Assembly: GCA_034189195.1 (NCBI GenBank)
Contig: JAXHVI010000151.1
Coordinates: forward strand, 1 to 24,508
Reading direction: 5' to 3'
Source: Desulfosudis sp034189195
GTDB taxonomy: Bacteria > Desulfobacterota > Desulfobacteria > Desulfobacterales > Desulfosudaceae
Length of the DNA stretch: 24,508 nt
Below, piece after piece: positions 7,332 through 15,584 of the stretch (positions are counted from its first letter, which is position 1; each line of letters begins with the position of its first letter). The notes below the pieces were generated by a model that did not search any database, had not been told where the DNA came from, and was given only the letters and a program-made list of their open reading frames with translations. Made by a program: the position numbers and the translations under genes.

Positions 7332-8108
7332 TTAAAGATAGAACAGCCCGGAAATAAAAATATTGGTGATAATACAGTAAAAAAAGCACTCAATGGCCGC
7401 GGTGGAGGTGATCTTGGGGATCACGGTGATCCGTTTCTGGGCATCAAACCCGCGATACAGGGTCACCACGGAAATCACGACGCCGAAGCAGAGGGCCTTG
7501 ACCAGGCCCACGATGATATCGGCGCCGGTGATGGCGCTTCCGATGTCGGACAAAAAAGTGCCCACCGGAATCGATGTGGTCAACCGCACCACGCCGTAGC
7601 CCCCCAGAATGGCGACCAGGTCGAACACGATAAACAGGCAGACGATGGCCGATGTGATACCGACAAACCGTGGAATGGCCAGCAGCCGCAGGGGGTCGAT
7701 GCCGGTCATTTCCAGGGAATCGATCTCGTTGAAAACATTCATGTAGCCGATCTCAATGGTAACGGCGGTGGCGGAGCGGAGCACCACCAGCATGGCGGTG
7801 ACCACCGGCCCGATCTCCCGGACCACCAGGATGATCATCAGTTTGCCCAGGTCAACCTGGCCGGAAAACTTGGCAAACTGAATCAGCATCATGCTGCCGG
7901 TCAGCAGGGACAGGGGAATGATCAGGAAAAGGGCCTGCACCGCGGTAAAATAGATCTGCTCCACCACGCCCCACCGGACCACGGCCCGGCCCTTGAGGGG
8001 GGAGGCCAGCAGGACGGCGCAAAGATCGCAGGCAAACGCGGCCATGTTTTGCAGGTGGTTGATATAGGCCAGGGTTTTTCGGCCGATGTATCCTGTCGGG
8101 CTGTTCAT
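7332..8108 (-). CDS. MlaE-family lipid transport permease
   Basis: MlaE permeases form the inner-membrane core of MCE-type lipid transporters. From the ATG at 8108 the product has 258 residues, the usual family length, with about five hydrophobic segments. The conserved signature is clear: VVREIGPVVTAML followed by EIGYMNVFNEIDSLEMTGIDP, matching the REIGPVLTALL…ELGTMKVTEQIDALEVMGVDP pattern of the family. The open frame extends upstream to 8684, but that part is the antisense of the cyclase gene and has no permease features, so I reject it. It is the first gene of the E-F-D operon; 43 nt separate its stop from the likely start of the MlaF-like gene. No clear Shine-Dalgarno precedes the ATG. 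Confidence 0.9.
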   Translation of the reverse strand: MNSPTGYIGRKTLAYINHLQNMAAFACDLCAVLLASPLKGRAVVRWGVVEQIYFTAVQALFLIIPLSLLTGSMMLIQFAKFSGQVDLGKLMIILVVREIGPVVTAMLVVLRSATAVTIEIGYMNVFNEIDSLEMTGIDPLRLLAIPRFVGITSAIVCLFIVFDLVAILGGYGVVRLTTSIPVGTFLSDIGSAITGADIIVGLVKALCFGVVISVVTLYRGFDAQKRITVIPKITSTAAIECFFYCIITNIFISGLFYL

Positions 8109-8177
8109 GGCATGTAACCGTTTCAACGGGAGTGGAACGCACAGGTCGCCTGCCGCCGTCCCGGACGGGCAAGCACA

Positions 8178-8206
8178 TTGACTTGTTTGTTTTTTTACAC
8201 TATAAC
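8178..8206 (+). promoter_or_regulatory. Near-consensus sigma-70 promoter for the cyclase gene block
   Basis: TTGACT (8178-8183) and TATAAC (8201-8206) are separated by exactly 17 bases, each one base away from consensus. Transcription would start near 8213, giving a leader of about 100 nt before the cyclase ATG. Confidence 0.65.
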
Positions 8207-8227
8207 CACGGCTTAAGCAACTCGAAA

Positions 8228-8270
8228 CCGCCGGCCGCACGCAAAACGGCGGGCAGCCGTGGGGCACGGC
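8228..8270 (+). promoter_or_regulatory. Two hairpins in the 5' leader of the cyclase gene
   Basis: Within the leader, CCGCCG (8228-8233) can pair with CGGCGG (8247-8252), and GCCGTG (8256-8261) pairs with CACGGC (8265-8270) around a GGG loop. They lie between the promoter and the weak ribosome-binding site. I recognise no riboswitch class; a role in translation control is only a possibility. Confidence 0.3.
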
Positions 8271-8313
8271 AGCAACGGCGGAACCATGCACCCCATACGG
8301 ATAGAACATCACC

Positions 8314-10590
8314 ATGGACCTTTTGGAAAAAAGCGGTCGCGCGATAAAAACGGTCTTTGCACGCAAGCCCCTGCTGCTCTCTTTCTGCATCGTGGTGGCA
8401 GGCGCGCTTGTCTTCATGTCCGGCATCAGCTTCCTGAATATCATTGAACTGAAAACCATTGACATGCGGTTCAAGCTCCGGGGGGATATTCCACCCGGCG
8501 ACAGGGTGGTGCTGGCGGCCATTGATGAAAAAAGCCTGAAGCAGGAGGGCCGGTGGGTGTGGCCCCGCACCAAGATAGCGGCCCTGGTGGACAAGCTTTC
8601 CGAAAAAGGGGCACGGGTGATCGCCTTTGATGTGGGGTTTTTCGAACCGGAAAGCTCCGAGGTGGTCCGGACCATCGGACGCATTCAGGCGGCGTCAAAG
8701 GACAACGCCCTGCGGAACAAGCGATTCGACGACTATCTGGCCACACTGAAAAACCAGTCGGACAACGACCGGATTCTGGTGGAAGCCATCAAACGCTCCA
8801 GGGCAACGGTGGTGCTGGGGTTCTTTTTTCAGATGAACCCCGAAGACGCCCTGCACATCACTGAAGCGGAGATTGAAACACACACCCGGCAAATCGCCGG
8901 CGGCCGTTACACCATTGAACGGTTCAGTTCGGACCGGGCCAGGGAGGCGTGGCTCTACCGGGTGGCGGCCCCCCAGTCCAATATTCAGGCGATTTCAGAG
9001 GCCGCCTCCTATGCCGGATATTTCAACAAGCTGGCCGATCCGGACGGGGTGGTGCGCCGCATGACCATGGTGATGCAGTTCAACAATACCCTTTACGCGC
9101 CCCTCTCTCTGAAGGCGGCCGGCGCCTACCTGGAGGAGCCCCTCTCCATTACCGTGGAGGAGGACTATGGCGTGGCCTCCCTGATGCTGGGGGACCTTTC
9201 CATTCCCGTGGATGAACGGGGCGACCTGCTGATCAACTACCGGGGACCGGAAAAGACCTTTCCCCATATTCCGGTCACCGACATTCTCAACGACACGGTG
9301 GATGAAGGCCTGATCCGGGACAAAATTGTCCTGGTGGGGGCCACGGCCATCGGCATTCACGACGAATGCGTGACGCCGGTGGCCAAGGTGTTTCCCGGTC
9401 CCGAGGTCCACCTCAACGTGATCGACTCCATCCTGTCCGAAGATTTTCTGTTTCACCCGGCCTGGGCCGCGCTGTTCGACCTTCTGGTGATCATCGGCGG
9501 CGGTATGCTGCTGGCTTATGTGCTGCTGAAAACCAGCGCCCTGCCCGGCGGTCTCGCCATGGCCGCCATGTTCGGCGGGTACCTCTGGCTGTGCCAGTTT
9601 TTCTTCACCCACATGGGGTGGATCCTCAACATGGTCTACCCCCTGTGCGTGTTTCTGGCGATCTACGTGTTTGTGACATCGTACAAATACCTGTCCGAAG
9701 AGGGGCAGAAAAAATTCATCCGGGAAGCCTTTTCCAAGTACCTGGCGCCGGAGGTGGTCAACCAGCTGATCTCTTCGCCCCAGAAGCTGGTGCTGGGCGG
9801 AGAGCGCCGGGAGATAACCGCCTTTTTCTCCGATGTCCAGGGGTTTACCGGCATTTCCGAAAAGCTCGCCCCTGAAGAGCTGGTGGATCTGCTCAATGAT
9901 TTTCTGACGGAGATCACCGACATCATCCTTCAGTACAAGGGGGCCGTGGATAAATTCGAAGGCGACGCGGTCATCGCCTTTTTCGGCGCCCCCAACGAAC
10001 TTCCCAACCACCCCGAGGCGGCCTGCCTGGCCTGTATTGATATTCAGAAACGGATGGTCGAGCTTCGCGCCAAATGGCGGGGGCAGGGCAAGCCGGAGCT
10101 CAAGGTGCGCATCGGCCTTTATTCCGGCCCGGCCGTCGTGGGCAACATGGGTTCCAGGAACCGCATGGACTATACCATGATGGGCGACACCGTGAATACC
10201 GCCGCCCGGCTGGAAGGGGTCAACAAGATATACGGCACCTACACCATGGCCGGCCAGCCCACCTACGAGGCCGCGGCCGACGCCCTGTTCGCCCGGGAAC
10301 TGGATGCCGTCACCGTGGTGGGCAAAAAAAAGCCGGTGGCCATTTACGAGATCCTCGGCCGCCGGGGCGAGGTGGACGAAACCGTGGTCAAAACCACGGA
10401 GGCCTATGCCAAAGGACTGACGGCATACCGTCAGCGCCGATGGGACCAGGCCGTCACATGGTTCAAGGAAGCCCTGGCCGTCACTCCGGATGACGGCCCC
10501 AGCCTGACCATGATCCGCCGGTGCGAGGCCTATGCCGAAAATCCGCCCCCCGAAGACTGGAACGGGGCCTTTTCCATGATGACCAAGTAA
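8314..10590 (+). CDS. CHASE2-domain class III adenylate cyclase with C-terminal TPR-like segment
   Basis: This membrane receptor probably makes cAMP in response to an extracytoplasmic signal. The 758 residues hold a first transmembrane helix (about 19-41), a periplasmic CHASE2 sensor domain (about 45-380), three transmembrane helices (about 385-457) and a class III cyclase domain (about 495-682). Catalytic residues are present: metal-binding Asp507 (FFSDVQGFTG) and Asp551 (KFEGDAV), and transition-state Asn628 and Arg632 (VNTAARL). Lys547 and Asp625 form the pair expected for ATP rather than GTP. After the cyclase domain, residues 690-740 resemble a TPR unit. The ATG at 8314 has a weak Shine-Dalgarno. 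The SpoIID-like gene follows after 19 nt, so cotranscription is likely. Confidence 0.93.
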   Translation: MDLLEKSGRAIKTVFARKPLLLSFCIVVAGALVFMSGISFLNIIELKTIDMRFKLRGDIPPGDRVVLAAIDEKSLKQEGRWVWPRTKIAALVDKLSEKGARVIAFDVGFFEPESSEVVRTIGRIQAASKDNALRNKRFDDYLATLKNQSDNDRILVEAIKRSRATVVLGFFFQMNPEDALHITEAEIETHTRQIAGGRYTIERFSSDRAREAWLYRVAAPQSNIQAISEAASYAGYFNKLADPDGVVRRMTMVMQFNNTLYAPLSLKAAGAYLEEPLSITVEEDYGVASLMLGDLSIPVDERGDLLINYRGPEKTFPHIPVTDILNDTVDEGLIRDKIVLVGATAIGIHDECVTPVAKVFPGPEVHLNVIDSILSEDFLFHPAWAALFDLLVIIGGGMLLAYVLLKTSALPGGLAMAAMFGGYLWLCQFFFTHMGWILNMVYPLCVFLAIYVFVTSYKYLSEEGQKKFIREAFSKYLAPEVVNQLISSPQKLVLGGERREITAFFSDVQGFTGISEKLAPEELVDLLNDFLTEITDIILQYKGAVDKFEGDAVIAFFGAPNELPNHPEAACLACIDIQKRMVELRAKWRGQGKPELKVRIGLYSGPAVVGNMGSRNRMDYTMMGDTVNTAARLEGVNKIYGTYTMAGQPTYEAAADALFARELDAVTVVGKKKPVAIYEILGRRGEVDETVVKTTEAYAKGLTAYRQRRWDQAVTWFKEALAVTPDDGPSLTMIRRCEAYAENPPPEDWNGAFSMMTK

Positions 10591-10609
10591 GAATCGCGGT
10601 TAAGCCTTC

Positions 10610-12184
10610 ATGCGCAATCGGTTCTCTTTCATCTCGTTTGTCGCCGGCCTGCTGCTGGTGTGGCCGGTTCTGCTCCACGCGGCCGACGGCGGCCTTCCGG
10701 CGAAAAGCGACTTCCTGTTTGCCCAGGCCGAAACCCAGGTGGCGGCGGGCCGGTATCTGGAAGCCATCGGCCTTTACCAGACCGTGGCCGACACCTCTCC
10801 GGACGCCGGGGAAAAGGCCCGGGCCCTTCTGCTGGTGGGATATGCCCATGCCCAGTACCTGGACCAGCACGACAAGGCCCTGGTTTACTTCGATTACATT
10901 CTGACCAACTGGCCCGGCTCTGCGGCCGCTGAAGAGGCCCTGTACCGAAAGGGCATGGTTCTTTACAAAACAGAGCGGTATGCAATGGCATACCAGGCGT
11001 TTACCGCCTACCAGGAACGCTACCCCCGCACCGGCCGGCGATACACCGCCGGGGTCTGGGCCGAAAGCGCCGCCAACCTTGCCGCCAACCAGGCCCTTCG
11101 TATGAACCGGGAGAGTCTTTCCGCGGTCCGGAAGAACACCACTGTCCGCGTGCTGATCGTGGAGGCGGCCGATACCGTGCGCCTGGCATCAGACACAAGA
11201 CTGACCATCACGGATATGGCATCGGGAAAAGGATCGGTGCTCCGGTCACAGACGGCCGCCATTGGCGCCAAACAGGGCCGGCTGGCAATCAACGGAAAAT
11301 CCACCCACCTGGCCCGGTGCCGCATCACATCCCCTCAGCCCATTGCCGTAAACGGCACCCGGTACCGGGGCGCCGTGGTGGTTTCGGCCGATGACGGAAC
11401 CGTTTCAGCGATCAACCACGTGGACATCGAGCCCTATCTTTACGGCGTGGTGCCCCGGGAGATGCCGGCATCCTGGCCGGAACAGGCCCTCATGGCCCAG
11501 GCCGTGGCGTCCCGCACCTATGCCCTTTATGTAAAACAGAAAAGCGCGGACCCGCTCTTTGATGTCAGGGCCACCACGGCATCCCAGGTCTACGGTGGGC
11601 ATGACGCGGAGATGCCGGCCGCCAACCGGGCCGTGGACGCCACTCAGGGCCAGGTCCTGACCTACAACGGCAACCTGATCGTGGCCTATTTTCATGCCAA
11701 CAGCGGAGGGTACACTGAATGCCCGGAAAACGTCTGGGGCGCGGCCCTTCCCTATTTAACGGCCCGGCCGGACCGCTACAGCAGGGAAGTCCCCGGAAGC
11801 CGGTGGGAATTTTTTCTGCCCTATGCCGAAGCCCAGGCCCGGCTGGCCCTGTACGGCGTTCACGTGGGCGGTGTCAGGAAACTCAAGTTCAATGGGAAAA
11901 ACCGCTCCGGACGAATTCAGGATGTTGCGGTGGTATCGGATACCGGCACATGGAACATGCCGGGCAACCTGTTCCGGCTGGCCATCGGCAGCACCCGGCT
12001 AAAGAGCATGTGTTTTGAAGCGGACGGAAACGACCAGGGGGTCCTGTTTCGCGGCGCCGGATACGGCCACGGCGTGGGCATGAGCCAATGGGGGGCCCGA
12101 ACAATGGCTCTGGAGGGGCATGACTATAAAACCATACTCAAGCACTACTACCGGAACATCACCATCGCCTCCCTTGAGCACTAA
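10610..12184 (+). CDS. SpoIID/LytB-domain peptidoglycan enzyme with N-terminal TPRs
   Basis: SpoIID-domain proteins are lytic transglycosylases that cut glycan strands, usually after amidases have removed the stem peptides. The 524-residue product has a Sec signal peptide (about 1-25), TPR-like helices (about 35-160) and a SpoIID domain (about 178-520). The domain carries PREMPASWPEQALMAQAVAS with candidate catalytic Glu284, the segment HANSGGYTE (362-370) followed by VWGAALPYL, and the C-terminal GYGHGVGMSQWGA (484-496). The TPR region may dock it to other envelope proteins. In Gram-negatives such proteins are thought to act on septal or denuded peptidoglycan. It follows the cyclase gene by 19 nt with no obvious strong ribosome-binding site. 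Confidence 0.9.
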   Translation: MRNRFSFISFVAGLLLVWPVLLHAADGGLPAKSDFLFAQAETQVAAGRYLEAIGLYQTVADTSPDAGEKARALLLVGYAHAQYLDQHDKALVYFDYILTNWPGSAAAEEALYRKGMVLYKTERYAMAYQAFTAYQERYPRTGRRYTAGVWAESAANLAANQALRMNRESLSAVRKNTTVRVLIVEAADTVRLASDTRLTITDMASGKGSVLRSQTAAIGAKQGRLAINGKSTHLARCRITSPQPIAVNGTRYRGAVVVSADDGTVSAINHVDIEPYLYGVVPREMPASWPEQALMAQAVASRTYALYVKQKSADPLFDVRATTASQVYGGHDAEMPAANRAVDATQGQVLTYNGNLIVAYFHANSGGYTECPENVWGAALPYLTARPDRYSREVPGSRWEFFLPYAEAQARLALYGVHVGGVRKLKFNGKNRSGRIQDVAVVSDTGTWNMPGNLFRLAIGSTRLKSMCFEADGNDQGVLFRGAGYGHGVGMSQWGARTMALEGHDYKTILKHYYRNITIASLEH

Positions 12185-12247
12185 CATTTTGTTTTAACTG
12201 TAACTTCATCCGGTTTTGCCCGTGACCGGCCCGGCGGGGAAAAACAA

Positions 12248-12276
12248 ATGACAGAAAGCAAAAAAAATAGTATAGT
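12248..12276 (+). promoter_or_regulatory. Sigma-70 promoter upstream of the LPP20-like gene
   Basis: ATGACA (12248-12253) and TATAGT (12271-12276) are separated by 17 bases of A-rich sequence. Both hexamers are one base from consensus. Transcription from about 12283 would give a leader of about 150 nt. This would let the last three genes of the block be expressed separately from the cyclase and SpoIID genes. Confidence 0.6.
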
Positions 12277-12282
12277 ATGCGG

Positions 12283-12436
12283 CGATAAACAGATGTCGAA
12301 CCGCGCCCTCAAGCAAAGACGACTGCTTTGCCGCCGTCGATGGTCAGACAACCTGAATCTTTATAACCACAGGGGCTTTTATTATAACAATCAACCAACA
12401 CAAAACCCATCGTTGTTTCTAAAACAGGAGGCTGTA
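12283..12436 (+). promoter_or_regulatory. Long untranslated leader of the LPP20-like gene
   Basis: About 150 bases separate the likely transcription start from the ATG at 12437. One clear hairpin pairs GCAAAG (12313-12318) with CTTTGC (12326-12331); a competing GACG/CGTC pairing is possible. The 3' half is AT-rich, single-stranded in appearance, and ends in a strong CAGGAGG ribosome-binding site. I looked for a cyclic-di-GMP (GEMM) riboswitch, given the nearby cyclase, but the conserved core is not present. The open frame running through the leader is unlikely to be translated. Confidence 0.3.
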
Positions 12437-13309
12437 ATGAAAAAAAGAGCGTGTCTTATCGGTATGGTGGCCGCGATGTTTCTGCTGGCGCCCGTCTGGG
12501 GGTTCTGCCAGTGGGAAGACGCACTGGTTGAGTCCATGCCCAACGGATCGGTGAACTGGTCTACCGGCATTATTCAGGCCAAAGGCATCGGCGCTCCACC
12601 GGAAAGTTTTTACGGCAAGCCCCAGGCCCGGCCCATGGCCATGCGGGCGGCCCAGCTGGACGCCTACCGCAACCTGCTGGAAATCACCCAGGGCGTGCGG
12701 GTCAACAGCACCACGCTGGTGAAAAACTATGTCACGGAAAACGATATCATCATGACCAAGGTGGATGGCCTGGTCAAGGGCGCCCAGGTGGTAAACACCG
12801 AATACATGTCGGACGGCACCGTTGAGGTGACCCTGCAGATGAGCTTAAACGGCGACCTGGCACGGGTCGTCCTGCCGCCGGAAGTGGGCAGCCAGGGACC
12901 CCTGCCGCCGGCCGCTCCGGAGATGATGCCCCAGGTCCCGGCCCCCGCGCCGGAAGCCCCTGCCCCGGCGGTTTACACCGGCCTGGTGGTGGACGCCAAG
13001 GGGCTGGGCGCCAAACCGGCCATGGCCCCCAAGATCCTGGATCCAGAGGGCCGGGAAGTCTATGGCTCGGCCTATGTCAGCCGGGAGTATGCCGTGTCCC
13101 AGGGCATGAGCGGATATGCCAAGCAACTTGAGTCGGCCATGGCCAACCAGCGGGTGACCGATAATCCCCTGGTGGTCAGGGGTGTAAAAACAGAGGGACC
13201 GGGACAGTGCGATATCGTGATCAGCAGCGCCGATGCCGAGATGCTGAAAAGCGCGGCGGAGAACCTGTCCTTTCTCGAAAAGTGCCGGGTCATGATTGTT
13301 GTGGATTAA
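12437..13309 (+). CDS. LPP20-like secreted protein
   Basis: The 290-residue product has a signal peptide (MKKRACLIGMVAAMFLLAPVWGFC, cleavage near 24-25) without a clean lipobox. The following region resembles the LPP20 lipoprotein family: it includes ARPMAMRAAQLDAYRNLLE, then GVRVNSTT, VDGLVKGAQVV and EVTLQMSLNG (about 50-140). A proline/alanine-rich linker (about 155-182) leads to a second conserved domain (TGLVVDAKGLG … KILDPEGREVYG … CRVMIVVD). LPP20-type domains occur in outer-membrane and flagellum-associated proteins; the precise role is unknown. The ATG at 12437 is chosen for its CAGGAGG ribosome-binding site and signal peptide, not the frame opening at 12248, which lies inside the promoter. 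It leads a three-gene set with the TPR-SLH and FecR genes. Confidence 0.8.
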   Translation: MKKRACLIGMVAAMFLLAPVWGFCQWEDALVESMPNGSVNWSTGIIQAKGIGAPPESFYGKPQARPMAMRAAQLDAYRNLLEITQGVRVNSTTLVKNYVTENDIIMTKVDGLVKGAQVVNTEYMSDGTVEVTLQMSLNGDLARVVLPPEVGSQGPLPPAAPEMMPQVPAPAPEAPAPAVYTGLVVDAKGLGAKPAMAPKILDPEGREVYGSAYVSREYAVSQGMSGYAKQLESAMANQRVTDNPLVVRGVKTEGPGQCDIVISSADAEMLKSAAENLSFLEKCRVMIVVD

Positions 13310-13370
13310 GGCCCCCCGCGCCGTATCGCGCATTACCCGGATGCTTAATAAAAAAACTGGAGGAAACCCC

Positions 13371-14534
13371 ATGCGATCAAAAACCTTTCTTTATTTTATG
13401 GCGCTTTTCAGCCTGGTGCTCCTGTTTGCCTGCGGCCCCAAGGCGGTTGCGCCGGAAGCCCAGATGGACACACCGGAACACCATGTGACCAACGGCAACA
13501 AGTTCCTTAAGGCCGACAAGCTGGATGAGGCCTTTACCGCCTTTACCCGGGCGACCCAGCTGGACCTCAAATACGCGCCGGCCTATGTGGGCCTGGGGCT
13601 GGTCCACGGCAAACAGGGAGTCTTTGACAAGGCCTTTGCCGCCATGAAACAGGCGGCCCGGTTTGCCGAAACCGACGCCCAGCACGCCGAAACCAGTGTG
13701 GGTTATATCCGCCTGTACACCATGGGCGGCCCGGCAGTGGAAGAGAACTGGCTCAACAAGGCCGAAAACCATTTTGAGCGGGCCCACAAGCTGGCGCCCC
13801 GGGACCCGGCCCCCTATTTTTACATGGGCATGGCCTATCGCAACGCCTATCGTTTTTCGGATGCCGCCGGCATGTTCAAGGCGGTGCTGGACCTGGACAA
13901 AGACTTTGTGGCAGAGGCGGACCGGGAGTATGCGGTGATGCAGCGCATCGAACGGGCCATGCCCGGCACCTCGGTGGGCAAGAAGATCGCCCTGCTGGAG
14001 TCCATCACCCGGGCCGACGTGGCCGCGCTTTTCATCGAAGAGCTGAAGGTGGACGAGCTGTTTGAAAAAAAGACCCCCAAAACCTTTGACACCGCCTTCA
14101 AGGCGCCGGGCGCCGCTTTTAAAACCGGTGAGTATGTCAAGGCCCCGGCTGTCACCGACATTGACAACCATGTGCTGCGCCAGGACATTGAAGCGGTGGT
14201 ACGCCTTCAGATCAAGGGCCTGCAGCCGGGTCCGGATCACACGTTTGAGCCGGACAAGCATATCACCCGGGCCGAGTTCGCCATGATGATCGAAGATATC
14301 CTGATCAAGATCACCGGAGACAACTCGCTTGCCACCCGGTTTATCGGCACCGAGTCGCCTTTTCCCGACCTGCGCAGCGATCTTGCCTTTTTTAACGCGG
14401 CCATGGTGTGCGTCACCCGGAATATCATGGAGACCGTGGACACCGCCACCGGCGAGTTCCGTCCCCAGGGGATGGTCTCGGGCGCGGACGCCCTGCTGAG
14501 CATTCGGCAGATGAAGGTGCAGCTTAACAAATAG
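13371..14534 (+). CDS. TPR lipoprotein with C-terminal S-layer-homology-like domain
   Basis: The 387-residue product starts with a lipoprotein signal (FSLVLLFAC, Cys21 as the lipidation site, Gly at +2). TPR repeats follow (about 36-185; for example NGNKFLKADKLDEAFTAFTRA). The C-terminal third resembles SLH repeats: SITRADVAALFIEEL (211-225), AVTDIDNHVLRQDIEAVVRL (260-279), then PDHTFEPDKHITRAEFAMMI (288-307), and a weaker unit at 330-380. SLH domains bind cell-wall polymers in many bacteria, so this protein may tether the envelope. The ATG at 13371 has CTGGAGGAAACCCC directly upstream. It starts 61 nt after the LPP20-like gene. Confidence 0.85.
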   Translation: MRSKTFLYFMALFSLVLLFACGPKAVAPEAQMDTPEHHVTNGNKFLKADKLDEAFTAFTRATQLDLKYAPAYVGLGLVHGKQGVFDKAFAAMKQAARFAETDAQHAETSVGYIRLYTMGGPAVEENWLNKAENHFERAHKLAPRDPAPYFYMGMAYRNAYRFSDAAGMFKAVLDLDKDFVAEADREYAVMQRIERAMPGTSVGKKIALLESITRADVAALFIEELKVDELFEKKTPKTFDTAFKAPGAAFKTGEYVKAPAVTDIDNHVLRQDIEAVVRLQIKGLQPGPDHTFEPDKHITRAEFAMMIEDILIKITGDNSLATRFIGTESPFPDLRSDLAFFNAAMVCVTRNIMETVDTATGEFRPQGMVSGADALLSIRQMKVQLNK

Positions 14535-14560
14535 GGCCCTTTCGGGTCAGGAAGCATGCA

Positions 14561-15433
14561 ATGAAACGAACGAAAAATCTTTACGGTATGGTGCTGGCCG
14601 CCTTTGTGGCCGGCCTGCTTGCTCTGCCGGTCCAGGCCGGTCCCGTGGGCGTGGGCGTCGGCGGCGGACCGGCCGTCATCTCCGTCCTTGACGGCAGCGC
14701 GGCTTTGGTGGACGCCCGGCAGAAAGCCCTGCGGTCCCTTGCGCAGGGGGACGCGCTGAAACAGGGAGACCGTGTTCGCGTTGGGGATCAATCCAGAATT
14801 GAACTCCGGCTGCCGGATGGCAGTTTCGTGCGGTTTGACAGCAACAGCGTGTTTGAACTCACGGCCATGGCCGTGGACTCCCGGGACAACCGGCGGGACA
14901 TCAACGTAAATGTTGTGTTCGGCAAAATCTGGGCGTCGGTTTCCAAGTGGGTCTCCGGCGACAGCCGGTTTGATGTCTCCATGAAGACCGCCACCGCCGG
15001 CGTGCGGGGCACGGCCTACCGCGTCAACGTGAACAGCGATGACTCGGCCGTTGTCAAGGTGTATGACGGCACCGTGGAGGTCGCGGGATCTGCCGGCGAA
15101 GCGGCGCCGGACCCGCAGGCGCCGGGCCCACCCGCCTCACTTTCCGCGCCCCGGCCCGTGGCCGGACCCGCCCCTGTGGCGGGTCCCCATCCGGTTTCCA
15201 TGGAACAGTGGGTCTATACCCTGAAGGCCATGCAGCAGATCGTCATTCGGCCCGACGGCACCGCCACCCCGCCCTTCCGCTTTTCCTACGAGGCGGACCG
15301 CAACGACTGGGTGGAGTGGAACCGTCAGCGGGACGCGGCCGTCGGCATGCCGGTGCCCGAACCGCCCGCCGCGGACGCCGCCCCGGTTGAGTACACACCT
15401 TCTCCGGCCGTGCCTGAATCCAATCAGCCTTAA
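14561..15433 (+). CDS. Secreted FecR-domain protein
   Basis: The 290-residue product has a Sec signal peptide (about 1-26) and a FecR domain (about 40-180): GDALKQGDRVRVGDQSRIEL, LPDGSFVRFDSNSVFEL, then VVFGKIWASVSK, TATAGVRGTAYRV and VKVYDGTVEV. The C-terminal part is rich in proline and alanine (about 182-215 and 262-290). FecR domains are best known as periplasmic sensors that talk to sigma regulators, but no sigma factor or TonB receptor is nearby and there is no transmembrane helix beyond the signal. Here the partner may instead be the CHASE2 cyclase or the LPP20/SLH proteins. It starts 26 nt after the SLH lipoprotein with a GGAAG ribosome-binding site and is followed by a strong terminator. 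Confidence 0.85.
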   Translation: MKRTKNLYGMVLAAFVAGLLALPVQAGPVGVGVGGGPAVISVLDGSAALVDARQKALRSLAQGDALKQGDRVRVGDQSRIELRLPDGSFVRFDSNSVFELTAMAVDSRDNRRDINVNVVFGKIWASVSKWVSGDSRFDVSMKTATAGVRGTAYRVNVNSDDSAVVKVYDGTVEVAGSAGEAAPDPQAPGPPASLSAPRPVAGPAPVAGPHPVSMEQWVYTLKAMQQIVIRPDGTATPPFRFSYEADRNDWVEWNRQRDAAVGMPVPEPPAADAAPVEYTPSPAVPESNQP

Positions 15434-15434
15434 T

Positions 15435-15474
15435 AAACAGGGTGCATGAAGCGGCTGTTTCATGCACCCTGTTT
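15435..15474 (+). terminator. Strong terminator closing the envelope gene block
   Basis: AAACAGGGTGCATGAA (15435-15450) and TTCATGCACCCTGTTT (15459-15474) are exact reverse complements, a 16-bp stem with an 8-nt loop, beginning one base after the FecR gene stop. The stem ends in TTT and is followed by CTGATT. This is the clearest terminator-like hairpin in the window. Confidence 0.75.
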
Positions 15475-15584
15475 CTGATTCCGGGCCTTTCCGGGACTCT
15501 CCAACCATCCCCGGCAAGAAAACGGGCCGAACCGCCTTATAACAAGGAAGCGCGGCCTTCTTCGGTTTTATCAAGGAATGCACC

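Noticed and set aside
8109..8684. Upstream extension of the MlaE frame to 450 residues
   Set aside because: The extension is antisense to the cyclase gene and its promoter and has no permease features; the ATG at 8108 gives the normal family length.
12283..12436. Possible cyclic-di-GMP (GEMM) riboswitch before the LPP20-like gene
   Set aside because: Only a loose GCAAAG resemblance; the conserved core and tetraloop-receptor arrangement are not present.
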